A stretch of DNA of 64,000 nt from DATHSY01 sp046729855. GTDB taxonomy: Bacteria; Actinomycetota; UBA4738; HRBIN12. Where the stretch lies: NCBI GenBank assembly GCA_046729855.1, contig JBKPHM010000010.1, positions 24,677 to 88,676 on the forward strand, given 5' to 3'. Under the pieces are notes generated by a model. That model searched no databases and had not been told where the DNA came from. It saw nothing but the letters and a program-made list of their open reading frames with translations. The first letter of the stretch is position 1, and every line of letters begins with the position of its first letter. Of the stretch, positions 24,895-33,098 are shown piece after piece. The position numbers were made by a program, and so were the translations under genes.

Positions 24895-25236
24895 ATGACC
24901 ACGGAAGACATCGAAGAGCAGGTCGACGACGAGGAGATCGTCGACGAGACCGACGGCGACGAGGACCTGGAGGCCGATGACCGCGTCCCGCCGCCCACGA
25001 CGGAGGGCGACGACGTCGAGTCGATCCAGGAGCTGCTCGTCAAGCAGGAAGCCCGCGAGGAAGAGGACGACGACGAGTCGATGCTCGCGCTCGGCCGCGA
25101 GGAGCGACTGGAGCCACTGGCGGTCAAGGTGGTGCCGCCGCAGCCAACCGAGTTCATATGCCAGTCGTGCTATCTGGTGAAGCACCGGAGTCAGCTGAAG
25201 GACAAGAACCGCCAGCTCTGCCGCGACTGCGCCTGA
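24895..25236 (+). CDS. DUF4193 family protein
   Basis: 113-residue acidic protein of a family common in actinobacteria, function unknown. Seen: a strongly acidic N-terminal two thirds (runs of Glu and Asp), then VKVVPPQPTEFICQSCYLV and LCRDCA at the C-terminus, giving two CxxC pairs and a probable zinc-binding site. This C-terminus is the DUF4193 hallmark. The ATG at 24895 has AAAGAGGG upstream, and a promoter TTGCCG-16 bp-TACAAT ends at 24871. Its end overlaps the lnt-ppm start by 79 bp. Confidence 0.88.
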   Translation: MTTEDIEEQVDDEEIVDETDGDEDLEADDRVPPPTTEGDDVESIQELLVKQEAREEEDDDESMLALGREERLEPLAVKVVPPQPTEFICQSCYLVKHRSQLKDKNRQLCRDCA

Positions 25237-27503
25237 GCAGCCGAACGCTCCCGCTGCCGCTCGCGACGGCCCTCGCCGCGGTGTCGGGCGTGGTCTTGTC
25301 GCTCTCCCTCCCGCCCGCCGAGGTTTGGCCGCTCGCGTTCGTGGCGATCCTCGTGCTCCTGTGGCTGCTCGAGCCGGCCGGACCCGGCCGCGGCGCCGTC
25401 ATCGGGTTCGTGTTCGGGATCGCATACTTCGGCGCGCTCCTGTACTGGATCCTCCTGTTCGGCGAGCTCGCGTGGACGGGCCTGGTCGTCGCCTCGGCCG
25501 TGTACACGACGGTCTTCGGGGCGCTCGCGCCCGCGGTGCGATGGCCGGGCCGTCCCGTGGTGTCGGCGATGGGGCTGGCCTGCCTGTGGACCGGTCTCGA
25601 GTTCATGCGCGGTCACTGGCCGCTCGGAGGATTCGCGTGGGGACAACTCGGGTCGACGCAGGTGGATGACGCGGCGCTCGTGCGGCTGGCGTCGGTCGGG
25701 GGCGTCTGGGCGGTGTCGTTCGCCGTGGTGAGCGTCTCAGCGCTGCTGCTCGAGGCGCTGCGACGGGCCCGCGTCAAGCCGCGTGCGGCGCTGGGCCTTG
25801 TCGCCGTCGCGGTCGCGATCGTGCTGGCCCCGGCGGCGATCCCGCTGCCGCCCCCAGATGGCCGCGCGGTGGACGTGGCCGCCATCCAGGTCGACGTCCG
25901 GGAGGCGGCGGGGCTGCCGGCCGCCGACGAGGACCAGGAGATCGCCGTGATGAACGCGCGATCGCACCGGACGCTGGTCGGCCGTCCGCCCGACCTCGCC
26001 GTATGGGGTGAGGCGGCGCTCGACCCGGACGCGTTCGAGGATCCCGGGACGATGGACACCGTCCGGGCCGCGATCGCGTCGGTCGGCGCGCCAACGCTGG
26101 CAGGCGCGGTGACCAGGGCCGACGACGGCGCCGAACGGACGGAGGCGCTGCTCTTCGACGGCGAGGGAAACGTCATCGATAGGTACGTGAAGGTGCACCT
26201 CGTGCCGTTCGGCGAGTACGTGCCGTGGCGCTCCAGGCTGTCGTGGATCTCGGCGGTCCACCAGATCCCCGTCGACCGCGTCCCCGGTGAGCGAGTCGAG
26301 ACCGTCCGCGCGCCCGGGCTGCCTCCGTTCGGGACGCCCGTGTGCTACGAGAACAGCTTCCCCGAGATCGAGCGTGGGCTCGTCCACGACGGCGCCGCGT
26401 TCCTGGTCCTGACGATCAACAACGCCTCGTACGGAGATACCGCTGCGTCGCGGCAGCACCTGCTGATGAGTCGGCTGCGGGCCATCGAGACGGGGCGGTG
26501 GATCGTTCATGCCGCGATCTCCGGCGTGAGCGCGATCATCGGGCCGGACGGCGCCGTGACGAGAGAGACGGAGCTGTTCGAGACCGCCGTCGTCCGCGCG
26601 CGGATCCGCGCGTCGAACCGAAGCACGCTCTACGTGCGGTTCGGCGACTGGGTGCCGCTCGCATCCTGGATCGCGGTGCTGGCCCTCGTCGCAGTCCCGC
26701 GTCCGCGGCGACGCACGAGGGCGCTCCCCGAGAGCCTCGGTGCAGACGCGCGGACCCTGGTCATCCTGCCGACGTACGAGGAGCGGGCCACGATCGAGCG
26801 GGTACTGCGGGGGCTGCTCGCGCTGCCCGCGACCGTGGACGTGCTCGTCGTGGACGACGGGTCGCCGGACGGGACGGCCGACATCGTGCGGGCGGTGATG
26901 GCCGCCGACCCGCGCGTGTCGTTGCTCGAGCGCCCACGGAAGGCGGGACTGGCCTCGGCGTACCAGACGGGCTTCCGCCGGGCGCTCGAGGCAGGCTACG
27001 ACCTCGTGGTCGAGATGGACGCGGACCTGTCGCACCTACCGGAAGAGCTCCCGAGGCTCCTGGAGGCCGCCGTGGCGGCGGACCTGGTGATCGGGAGTCG
27101 GTACGTGCCGGGGGGCGCCGTCACCAACTGGGGGCTCGGCCGCCGGGCGCTGTCCCGGGGCGGCAACCTGTACGCAAGGCTGGCGCTCGGCTTCCCGGTG
27201 CACGACGCCACGAGCGGCTTCCGGGTCTTCCGCCGCGAGCTCCTCGCGCACCTGATCGACGGGACGGTCCGTTCGGACGGCTACGGCTTCCAGATCGAGC
27301 TCGCGTACCGCGCGTGGCTGGACGGCTTCAAGCTCGTCGAGGCGCCCATTACGTTCGCCGAACGCGAGCACGGCCGCTCGAAGATCTCCAGGCGCATCGT
27401 GGCCGAGGCCCTCTGGCTGGTGACGCTCTGGGGGCTGCGAGCCCGTCTGCGGCCCTCGGCACCGCTCTCCGTCAACGCCGATAATGGACGTTATGTAAAG
27501 TAG
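25158..27503 (+). CDS. Fused apolipoprotein N-acyltransferase / polyprenol-phosphate mannosyltransferase
   Basis: 781-residue two-domain enzyme. Residues about 30-510: Lnt, with six or so membrane spans and the nitrilase-type triad Glu in WGEAALD, Lys in KVHLVPFGEY and Cys in PVCYENSFPE; it N-acylates lipoproteins. Residues about 530-760: GT2 glycosyltransferase like Ppm1/Dpm1, with LPTYEERATIERV, VVDDGSPDGT and the acceptor-side DADLSHLPEE; it makes polyprenyl-phosphate mannose for glycolipids and O-mannosylation. M. tuberculosis Ppm1 has the same fusion. The ATG at 25158 overlaps DUF4193; a GTG at 25167 is also possible. Confidence 0.92.
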   Translation: MPVVLSGEAPESAEGQEPPALPRLRLSSRTLPLPLATALAAVSGVVLSLSLPPAEVWPLAFVAILVLLWLLEPAGPGRGAVIGFVFGIAYFGALLYWILLFGELAWTGLVVASAVYTTVFGALAPAVRWPGRPVVSAMGLACLWTGLEFMRGHWPLGGFAWGQLGSTQVDDAALVRLASVGGVWAVSFAVVSVSALLLEALRRARVKPRAALGLVAVAVAIVLAPAAIPLPPPDGRAVDVAAIQVDVREAAGLPAADEDQEIAVMNARSHRTLVGRPPDLAVWGEAALDPDAFEDPGTMDTVRAAIASVGAPTLAGAVTRADDGAERTEALLFDGEGNVIDRYVKVHLVPFGEYVPWRSRLSWISAVHQIPVDRVPGERVETVRAPGLPPFGTPVCYENSFPEIERGLVHDGAAFLVLTINNASYGDTAASRQHLLMSRLRAIETGRWIVHAAISGVSAIIGPDGAVTRETELFETAVVRARIRASNRSTLYVRFGDWVPLASWIAVLALVAVPRPRRRTRALPESLGADARTLVILPTYEERATIERVLRGLLALPATVDVLVVDDGSPDGTADIVRAVMAADPRVSLLERPRKAGLASAYQTGFRRALEAGYDLVVEMDADLSHLPEELPRLLEAAVAADLVIGSRYVPGGAVTNWGLGRRALSRGGNLYARLALGFPVHDATSGFRVFRRELLAHLIDGTVRSDGYGFQIELAYRAWLDGFKLVEAPITFAEREHGRSKISRRIVAEALWLVTLWGLRARLRPSAPLSVNADNGRYVK

Positions 27504-27587
27504 CTGCGCCGTCGACGGATCACGCCCAGGTCGCGCGGCGTCGGCCCCCAGCCCCACCGGCGTCGTTCGGGCGCGCTGAGCGTTGAT

Positions 27588-27620
27588 GAGGGGCCCCCGG
27601 GTCAGGCCCGGAGGCCCCTC
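27588..27620. terminator. Bidirectional terminator hairpin
   Basis: GAGGGGCCCCCGGG and the matching GCCCGGAGGCCCCTC form a stem of about 15 bp with one mismatch and a tiny loop. It lies between the convergent lnt-ppm (plus) and CAP-domain (minus) genes. No U-tract follows on either strand, as is common in high-GC actinobacteria. Confidence 0.7.
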
Positions 27621-27641
27621 GCACTTCTACGGCATGCGGGC

Positions 27642-28112
27642 TCAGCCGTAGAAGATGACCGTCACCCACAGGCGGTCGTGTTCGCGCGCGATCCCGACAG
27701 CCATGTGGTCGTACGCCGTCCGCAGGATCTCCCGTCGGTGGGGTTTGCTCGCCATGAACGCGTCCTGGATGCTCCGAACGTCGCCGCCGACGCCGACGTT
27801 CTCGCCGCCGATCGACCAGTCGTAGGGGGCGAGGACCCTCTGCAACGTGGTGCCGTCCGAGTGGAACAGGCGTCCGCGGTCCGCCATGACCTGGCTGTGT
27901 CGCTCGGCGTACCTCGAGAGCCGATCGACCATACCGAGTCGTGAACGGCCGTGCTCGGCCCGGGCGTCGTTGGTCAGCGCCTGCACATGCTCGCGGCGCG
28001 TCAGCTCGCCGCCGACGGCCTGCGGCGGTGAGAAGGTCGCGACCAGGAACGCGATCAGGAGCGCGGCGGGGAGCACGGCCGCTCCCGTACGCCTGGTCGT
28101 CCGGACGTCCAT
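27642..28112 (-). CDS. Secreted CAP-domain protein
   Basis: 156-residue secreted protein with an N-terminal signal or anchor (hydrophobic residues 10-33) and a CAP/SCP domain. Seen: LTNDARAEHGRSRLG, HSQVMADRGRLFHSD, GGENVGVGG and the C-terminal WVTVIFYG. The His and Glu residues of the CAP cavity are present. Bacterial CAP proteins are extracytoplasmic and of poorly known function. The ATG at 28112 has GGGAGG upstream. A close relative lies at 32058-32546. The 146-bp stretch upstream to 28258 contains inverted repeats (for example around 28150-28185) but no motif I can name. Confidence 0.85.
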   Translation of the reverse strand: MDVRTTRRTGAAVLPAALLIAFLVATFSPPQAVGGELTRREHVQALTNDARAEHGRSRLGMVDRLSRYAERHSQVMADRGRLFHSDGTTLQRVLAPYDWSIGGENVGVGGDVRSIQDAFMASKPHRREILRTAYDHMAVGIAREHDRLWVTVIFYG

Positions 28113-28258
28113 CTCGAGCCTCCCGACCCGTGGTCGAGGACCTTCCGACCGAGGTCGTCGGTCCGACGTTCCCGGTCGGTATCGGCCGGACCATCCCCCG
28201 GCTTGAGCGCGACATGATCAGCGGTGACTAGGGCGACCGACGGGCGGAATGCGACCTT

Positions 28259-29731
28259 CTACCAGCGCACCTTGAGGTGACGGGCGGCCCTGGCCTCGTC
28301 CAGACGGCGCACCGGCGTGGTCACGGGCGCCTGGTGCAGAAGGTCGGGCTCGGTGTGCGCCTCCCCCACGGCCCCATGCAGCGCGGCGGCGAAGGCGTCC
28401 AGCGTCTCCTTCGTCTCCGTCTCGGTCGGCTCGACCATCAAGGCCTCCTCGACGACGAGCGGGAAGTAGACCGTCGAGGGGTGGTACCCGAGGTCGATCA
28501 GGCGCTTGGCGAGGTCCATCGCGCGCACGCCGGTGGCCTCGCGCAGCGCCCGGGCGGTGGCCACGAACTCATGCATCGGGCGGCCGTCGGGGAACGCCAT
28601 GGGGAGGTCCTCGCCCACGAGTGCGGCGAGGTAGTTCGCGTTCAGGACCGCGCGCTCGGCGACTTGCCGGAGCCCGTCGGCGCCGTGCAGGAAGACGTAC
28701 GCGAACGCGCGAACCAGAACGCCGAAGTTGCCGTGGAACCCGTGCATCCGTCCGATCGACGCGGGGCGGTCGTGGTCGAGAAAGAACGAGCCGTCGTCTC
28801 CGCGCTCGATCGTTGGTGCGGGCAGGAGCGGTACCAGCTCCTGCCCGACGCCGACGGGGCCGGCGCCCGGCCCTCCCCCGCCGTGGGGGGTCGCGAACGT
28901 CTTGTGCGTGTTGACGTGCACGATGTCAAACCCCATGTCGCCGGGGCGGCAGCGCCCCATGATCGCGTTCAGGTTGGCACCGTCGTAGTAGACGAGCCCA
29001 CCGATGCCGTGCACGACCGCCGTGATCGCCTCGATCTCCTCCTCGAACAGGCCGAGCGTGTTGGGGTTCGTCAGCATCAGGCCGGCGACGTCCTCGTCCA
29101 CCAGCTTCTCGAGCGCCGACACGTCGATGAGCCCGCGGGCATCGGATGGGATGTGGAGCGCCTCGTAGCCGGCCAGGCGCACGCTGGCCGGGTTGGTCCC
29201 GTGGGCGGAGTCGGGGATCGCGACGCGCTTGCGCGCCTCGCCGCGTCCGGCGTGGTGCGCTCGCATCAGCAACAGCCCGGTGAGCTCACCACAGGCACCG
29301 GCCGGCGGCTGCAACGTCGCGCGCGCCATGCCGGTGATGTCGCAGAGCGCGCGCTCCAGCCGCCACAGCAACTCGAGCGCGCCCTGCACCGTGTGGTCCG
29401 GCTGCAGGGGGTGGATCCGCTGGAACCCCGGCATCGAGGCCGTGCTCTCGGCGACCTTGGGGTTGTACTTCATCGAGCACGAGCCGAGCGGGTAGATGCC
29501 GGTGTCCACACCGTAGTTCTGCTGCGCGAGCCGCGTGTAGTGCGACACGATGTCGCGCTCCGCGACCTCCGGCAGCGCCGGCGGCTCGCTCCGCAGGTGC
29601 TCGGCCGGCAGCGCCGCGGGCGGGACGTCGAGCGCCGGCAGGCTGTACGCGGTACGTCCCGGACGCGAGAGGTCCGCGATCGTCCCATCCCGGTCGGACG
29701 GCCCCTGCGTGCGTACGGGGGCGCCGCTCAC
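28259..29731 (-). CDS. gcvPB: Glycine dehydrogenase (decarboxylating) subunit 2
   Basis: 490-residue C-terminal half of the glycine cleavage P protein, which decarboxylates glycine and passes aminomethyl to the lipoyl arm of GcvH. Seen: the PLP-lysine motif HVNTHKTFATPHGGGGPG, the region PLGSCSMKYNP, and DSAHGTNPAS. The GTG start at 29731 overlaps the gcvPA stop (GTGA), so the two subunits are made in a coupled way. Actinobacteria such as mycobacteria usually have one long P protein; the split form is typical of Firmicutes, archaea and some deep lineages. Confidence 0.95.
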   Translation of the reverse strand: MSGAPVRTQGPSDRDGTIADLSRPGRTAYSLPALDVPPAALPAEHLRSEPPALPEVAERDIVSHYTRLAQQNYGVDTGIYPLGSCSMKYNPKVAESTASMPGFQRIHPLQPDHTVQGALELLWRLERALCDITGMARATLQPPAGACGELTGLLLMRAHHAGRGEARKRVAIPDSAHGTNPASVRLAGYEALHIPSDARGLIDVSALEKLVDEDVAGLMLTNPNTLGLFEEEIEAITAVVHGIGGLVYYDGANLNAIMGRCRPGDMGFDIVHVNTHKTFATPHGGGGPGAGPVGVGQELVPLLPAPTIERGDDGSFFLDHDRPASIGRMHGFHGNFGVLVRAFAYVFLHGADGLRQVAERAVLNANYLAALVGEDLPMAFPDGRPMHEFVATARALREATGVRAMDLAKRLIDLGYHPSTVYFPLVVEEALMVEPTETETKETLDAFAAALHGAVGEAHTEPDLLHQAPVTTPVRRLDEARAARHLKVRW

Positions 29732-31050
29732 GCGAGCGCCTTCCCCATCGCGTCGGCGAGCGCGTCGATCTGCGCGCGCGTCCTGCGTTCGGTCACCGCG
29801 ACGACGAGCCCGCGGCCGTCGTGGTCCTCGAGCGGCACGCCCGAGAGGAACCCACGCTCGAGGAGCGCGTCGCGGACCTCGGCGGCCGGACGCGGCAGCC
29901 GGATCGGGAACTCCTTGAAGAACGGCGCGCCGTCGAACAGCGGCTCGATCCCGTCGATCGACGTGAGCCGGTCGAAGGCGTACGCGGCCTTGGCGGCGCA
30001 CTGCCGGCCGAGCTCGGCCAGTCCCGCCGGACCCAGCCACGCGAGATACACGGTCGCGGCGATCGCCATCAGCGTCTGGTTCGTGCAGATGTTGGACGTT
30101 GCCTTCTCGCGGCGGATGTGCTGCTCGCGCGCCTGGAGCGTGAGCACGTAGCCGGTCCGGCCGTCCACGTCGACGGTTTCGCCGACGATCCGTCCGGGCA
30201 GCCTGCGGACGTCGTCCAGGCGCGTCGCGATCACGCCCAGGTACGGACCACCGAAGCTCAGGTGGTTGCCGAGCGGCTGGCCCTCCGCGACAGCGATGTC
30301 GGCCCGCAGTTCGCCGGGCGGGGCCAGCACGCCGAGGGAGAGCGGGTCGAAGATCTGGATCGTGCGCGCCGCGGCGGCGTGGGCCGCCCCGAACAGCTCC
30401 CGAACCGGCTCGAGCAGCCCGTACCGGTTCGGGTGCTGCACGACCACGCACGCGACGTCGTCGCCGAGGTCCGGTGCGCCACCGCGCCCGCCGTCGACCT
30501 CGAAGATCTCGGGCTCGTACCCCGCTCCCCTGCCGAACGTTCGGAGGGTCTCGACGTACCGCGGGTCGACGCCGGCGGAGACCACCACGCGGTCGCGTCC
30601 CGTTGCCCTCGCGAGGTTGACGGCCTCGGCGAGCGCCGTTGCGCCGTCGTACAGCGACGCGTTCGAGACCTCGAGGCCGGTCAGCTCGCAGATCACCGAT
30701 TGGTACTCGAACAACGCCTGCAGCACGCCTTGCGAGAGCTCCGGCTGGTACGGGGTGTAGGACGTGTAGAACTCGGAGCGCCCGGCGAGCGCCCAGACCA
30801 CCGACGGGACGTAGTGGTCGTAGGCGCCGCCGCCGGCGAAGCACACCAGGTCGTCGGTGGTCCGGTTGCGGCCGGCCAGCGCGGCCATCTCGGCCACGAT
30901 CTCCATCTCGGAGACGCCGTCCGGCATCTGCAGCGGTCGGTCGAGCCTGACGGATGGCGGGATCCGGTCGAACAGCTGGTCGAGCCGCTCGAGCCCGATC
31001 CGGGCCAGCATCTCGGATACGTCGTCGTCCGTGTGGGGAGCGAACCTCAT
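29728..31050 (-). CDS. gcvPA: Glycine dehydrogenase (decarboxylating) subunit 1
   Basis: 440-residue N-terminal half of the split P protein. Seen: MRFAPHTDDDVSEML at the N-terminus, then FAGGGAYDHYVPSVV and YTPYQPELSQGVLQALFEYQ in adjoining segments, all family hallmarks. It forms an alpha2-beta2 enzyme with GcvPB. The gene starts 16 bp after the stop of the nuclease-like gene at 31067-31465, so it is probably part of that operon. GcvH lies about 5 kb upstream; no gcvT is present in the window. Confidence 0.95.
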   Translation of the reverse strand: MRFAPHTDDDVSEMLARIGLERLDQLFDRIPPSVRLDRPLQMPDGVSEMEIVAEMAALAGRNRTTDDLVCFAGGGAYDHYVPSVVWALAGRSEFYTSYTPYQPELSQGVLQALFEYQSVICELTGLEVSNASLYDGATALAEAVNLARATGRDRVVVSAGVDPRYVETLRTFGRGAGYEPEIFEVDGGRGGAPDLGDDVACVVVQHPNRYGLLEPVRELFGAAHAAAARTIQIFDPLSLGVLAPPGELRADIAVAEGQPLGNHLSFGGPYLGVIATRLDDVRRLPGRIVGETVDVDGRTGYVLTLQAREQHIRREKATSNICTNQTLMAIAATVYLAWLGPAGLAELGRQCAAKAAYAFDRLTSIDGIEPLFDGAPFFKEFPIRLPRPAAEVRDALLERGFLSGVPLEDHDGRGLVVAVTERRTRAQIDALADAMGKALA

Positions 31051-31066
31051 CGGGCCGCTTGCAAGT

Positions 31067-31465
31067 CTACGGGGGCGCGGAGCCTTCCGCGGGCTCGCCG
31101 CTCTTGTCCTCGAGGCCGTACTTCGTGACCAACGACAGGTAGTCCCGCTGGTAGAAGATCTTGCAGTTCACGCCGGGATAAAGCTCGCGCAGTCGGCGGA
31201 TCTTCCGGTTCTTCTTGGTCACGAGCTTCTGGTTGAGCGTCGTGATCTCGATGTAGAGGTCGTATTGCGGCAGGTAGAAATCGGGCGTGAACCGCGCGAT
31301 CACGTTGCCGTGCCTGTCGCGTTCGAGGTCGAACGACCGAGGCTCGTACTCCCATTCGATCTGGTAGAAGTCCAGCAGCCGCGCGAACTGCCCCTCGCTG
31401 GCATGGGCGAAACGGACGACGTCGCTCTTCGGGACCGGTGCTTCGGCCTCGGCTGCGGGGCTCAC
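31067..31465 (-). CDS. PD-(D/E)XK nuclease-like protein
   Basis: 132-residue protein of unknown function. Seen: GQFARLLDFYQIEWEYEPRSF followed by FTPDFYLPQYDLYIEITT and a Lys-rich helix (KLVTKKNRKIRRL). The Asp in TPDF, the Glu in YIEIT and the nearby lysines fit the core of restriction-endonuclease-like folds such as Hjc or TnsA, although the usual ExK is ExT here. The GTG start overlaps the merR stop (GTGA), so it is coupled to the regulator. It could be a real nuclease or a derived binding domain. Confidence 0.6.
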   Translation of the reverse strand: MSPAAEAEAPVPKSDVVRFAHASEGQFARLLDFYQIEWEYEPRSFDLERDRHGNVIARFTPDFYLPQYDLYIEITTLNQKLVTKKNRKIRRLRELYPGVNCKIFYQRDYLSLVTKYGLEDKSGEPAEGSAPP

Positions 31466-31911
31466 GCCCCTCCGGCCGCGGCGATGCCGCGGCCTTTCCT
31501 CCGACTCGCCTTGGCCAGGCTTCCCTGAAGGTCCGTCCATACCTTGTCGACGGCGATCGCGAACACGCCCTGCCCCTTGCCCAGGAGGTCCACGACGGCC
31601 TCGGGCGAGTCGACCGCGTAGATGCGCGATCCGTCGGAGACCAGGGTGGTCCCGAGCGCGGGCTCCTTGAGCTCCTTGAGGGTGCCCATCGCCTTTCGGA
31701 TCTGCTGGAGACCCACCCCCGAGTCGAGCATCCGCTTGATCAGACGCAGCAGGGCGAGATCCTGGAACGAGTACAGGCGCTGTGTGCCGGACCCACGCGC
31801 GTCCTTGACCGAGGGCCGGACCAGCCCGGTGCGGGCCCAATAGTCGAGCTGACGGTAGCTGATCCCGACGATCTTGCAGACCTCTGGGACGCGGTACCCC
31901 TGCTCGGCCAT
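31462..31911 (-). CDS. MerR-family regulator (Rv1830-like position)
   Basis: 149-residue regulator with an N-terminal MerR HTH. Seen: YRVPEVCKIVGISYRQLDYWARTGLV in two parts, RLYSFQDLALLRLIKRML, and a C-terminal domain with IYAVDSPEAVVDLLGKGQGVFAI. It lacks the Cys residues of metal-sensing MerR proteins, so it senses something else or nothing. Gene order relative to bfn, garA and gcvH matches mycobacterial Rv1826-Rv1832. ATG start with GGAG 5 bases upstream and a clear promoter (next entry). Confidence 0.9.
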   Translation of the reverse strand: MAEQGYRVPEVCKIVGISYRQLDYWARTGLVRPSVKDARGSGTQRLYSFQDLALLRLIKRMLDSGVGLQQIRKAMGTLKELKEPALGTTLVSDGSRIYAVDSPEAVVDLLGKGQGVFAIAVDKVWTDLQGSLAKASRRKGRGIAAAGGA

Positions 31912-31940
31912 GACAACTCCGTAATTACGCGGGCGTGCGC

Positions 31941-31969
31941 AGCCTATCTCCGGCCCGGATAGGTGTCAA
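31941..31969 (-). promoter_or_regulatory. merR promoter
   Basis: On the minus strand TTGACA (31964-31969) and TAGGCT (31941-31946) are spaced by exactly 17 bases, giving transcription from about 31934. The short leader contains the perfect palindrome CGTAATTACG (31920-31929), which is AT-rich for this genome. Confidence 0.65.
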
Positions 31970-31981
31970 CGACACCGATCC
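31957..31981. promoter_or_regulatory. Palindromic operator over the merR -35 box
   Basis: GGATAGGTGTC at 31957-31967 and GACACCGATCC at 31971-31981 form an 11-bp inverted repeat with one mismatch around a 3-base centre. It covers the -35 box of the merR promoter and lies between merR and the divergent CAP gene. Autoregulation by the MerR protein is the simplest reading. Confidence 0.55.
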
Positions 31982-32020
31982 TGGCACTCTGTCTCCCTCC
32001 CGACCCGTTGCCCAGCGTGT

Positions 32021-32049
32021 TTGGAACCGATCCGATCGTCGGGTAGGGT
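32021..32049 (+). promoter_or_regulatory. Promoter of second CAP-like gene, leaderless
   Basis: TTGGAA (32021-32026) and TAGGGT (32044-32049) are spaced by 17 bases; the GTG start follows the -10 by 8 bases, so the mRNA should be leaderless. Confidence 0.55.
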
Positions 32050-32057
32050 CGGTCCCC

Positions 32058-32546
32058 GTGCATCGCCGCCGAACGACGACGACGGTTCGTCGGGCGAGTC
32101 GAGCGCTCGCGGTGATCGTCCTCTCCACGCTGCTGCTCGGCACGATCGCCGGGTTCGCCATCGCGCGCACGTACCGTGAACGTGTGTTTCACACCATCAA
32201 CGTGGCGCGGCGACATCACGACGTTCGCCCCGTCCGGGTCAACTTGCGGCTGTCCCGGGACGCGCTGCAGCACACGAGGCGAATGATCCGCCGCAAACGC
32301 CTGTACGAGGTGCGGAACCTCACCGAGCTGCTGAGGCCGTACGACTGGGACCGCTTCGGCGGGGCCGTCGTTGGGTGCGCGTCGAGGCTCCGCGCGATCC
32401 ACCGCGAGTTGATGGATCGCGCCGTGCACCGCAGGATCATCTTGCACCGTGCGGCTCGCCGCGTCGGCATCGGAGTAATCAGGGTCAACGGACGGTCGTC
32501 CTGCGGCAGGGACGCGTTCTGGGTGACCGAGATCTTCTACGGATAG
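32058..32546 (+). CDS. Degenerate secreted CAP-like protein
   Basis: 162-residue protein with an N-terminal hydrophobic span (residues 18-38) and a domain aligning with the CAP protein at 27642-28112: both have a PYDW motif, a HRR-ILR/ILH helix and end in WVT-IFYG. It is very rich in Arg and lacks the clear ENVG segment and several cavity residues, so it may be non-functional as a CAP hydrolase or have a changed ligand. A lone Cys pair (GCAS and SSCG) could form a disulfide. GTG start chosen from the promoter at 32021-32049. Confidence 0.7.
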   Translation: MHRRRTTTTVRRASRALAVIVLSTLLLGTIAGFAIARTYRERVFHTINVARRHHDVRPVRVNLRLSRDALQHTRRMIRRKRLYEVRNLTELLRPYDWDRFGGAVVGCASRLRAIHRELMDRAVHRRIILHRAARRVGIGVIRVNGRSSCGRDAFWVTEIFYG

Positions 32547-32561
32547 CGCGACGGCGAGCGG

Positions 32562-33035
32562 TTAGCCGAAATCCTCGGGGTTCACGTTCTCGAGAAACTC
32601 CCGGAACTTCTCGACCTCTTCCTCGTCGTCCCCTGCAGGGATCAGAATCGAAGCTTCCTCGAGCACGTCCTCGTTCGCGAAGATCTTGCAGTTCAGGCGG
32701 ACGGCGAGGGCGATCGCGTCGCTCGGGCGGGAGGAGATCTCGAACGCCGAGCCGTTGCGCTGCATGTTGATCACGGCGTAGAAGGTGCCCTCGCGGAGCT
32801 CGGTGATCACGATGCTCTGCACCTCGACCGCCATCTCCTCCAGGATGTTCTTGAGCAGGTCGTGGGTCATCGGCCGCGGCGTGACGACTCCCTGGAGGGC
32901 GAGGGCGATAGCGGCGGCCTCCGACTGGCCGATCCAGATCGGGAGGAATCGCTCGCCGCCGGACTCGCGGAGCAGCACGATCGGTTGGTTCGTGGGCAGT
33001 TCGATCCGGACGCCGGCGAGCGTCATCTCGATCAT
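32562..33035 (-). CDS. Bifunctional nuclease family protein (DUF151)
   Basis: 157-residue BFN-domain protein. Seen: MTLAGVRIELPTNQPIVLLRE at the start in adjoining parts, LPIWIGQSEAAAIALALQG, TFYAVI and SRPSDAIALAVRLNCKIFA, all conserved in the family; the C-terminus is acidic. Plant members have DNase/RNase activity; the bacterial role (Rv1829 in mycobacteria) is not settled. ATG 33035 is chosen because TTGTCG (33069-33074), 17 bp and TACAGT (33046-33051) place transcription at the start codon. Confidence 0.9.
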   Translation of the reverse strand: MIEMTLAGVRIELPTNQPIVLLRESGGERFLPIWIGQSEAAAIALALQGVVTPRPMTHDLLKNILEEMAVEVQSIVITELREGTFYAVINMQRNGSAFEISSRPSDAIALAVRLNCKIFANEDVLEEASILIPAGDDEEEVEKFREFLENVNPEDFG

Positions 33036-33045
33036 CGCAAGGGCG

Positions 33046-33074
33046 ACTGTAGCCCCGGCACCCGGGTCCGACAA
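33046..33074 (-). promoter_or_regulatory. Promoter of the bifunctional nuclease gene
   Basis: Minus-strand TTGTCG (33069-33074) and TACAGT (33046-33051) with a 17-base spacer; the ATG at 33035 is 10 bases past the -10, implying a leaderless mRNA. Confidence 0.55.
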
Positions 33075-33098
33075 CCTACGCGACACTCAGCCGACGAC

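Noticed and set aside
28113..28258. c-di-AMP (ydaO) riboswitch before the CAP gene
   Set aside because: A GCCGGGGGAT stretch on the minus strand is suggestive, but the other conserved ydaO segments are missing.
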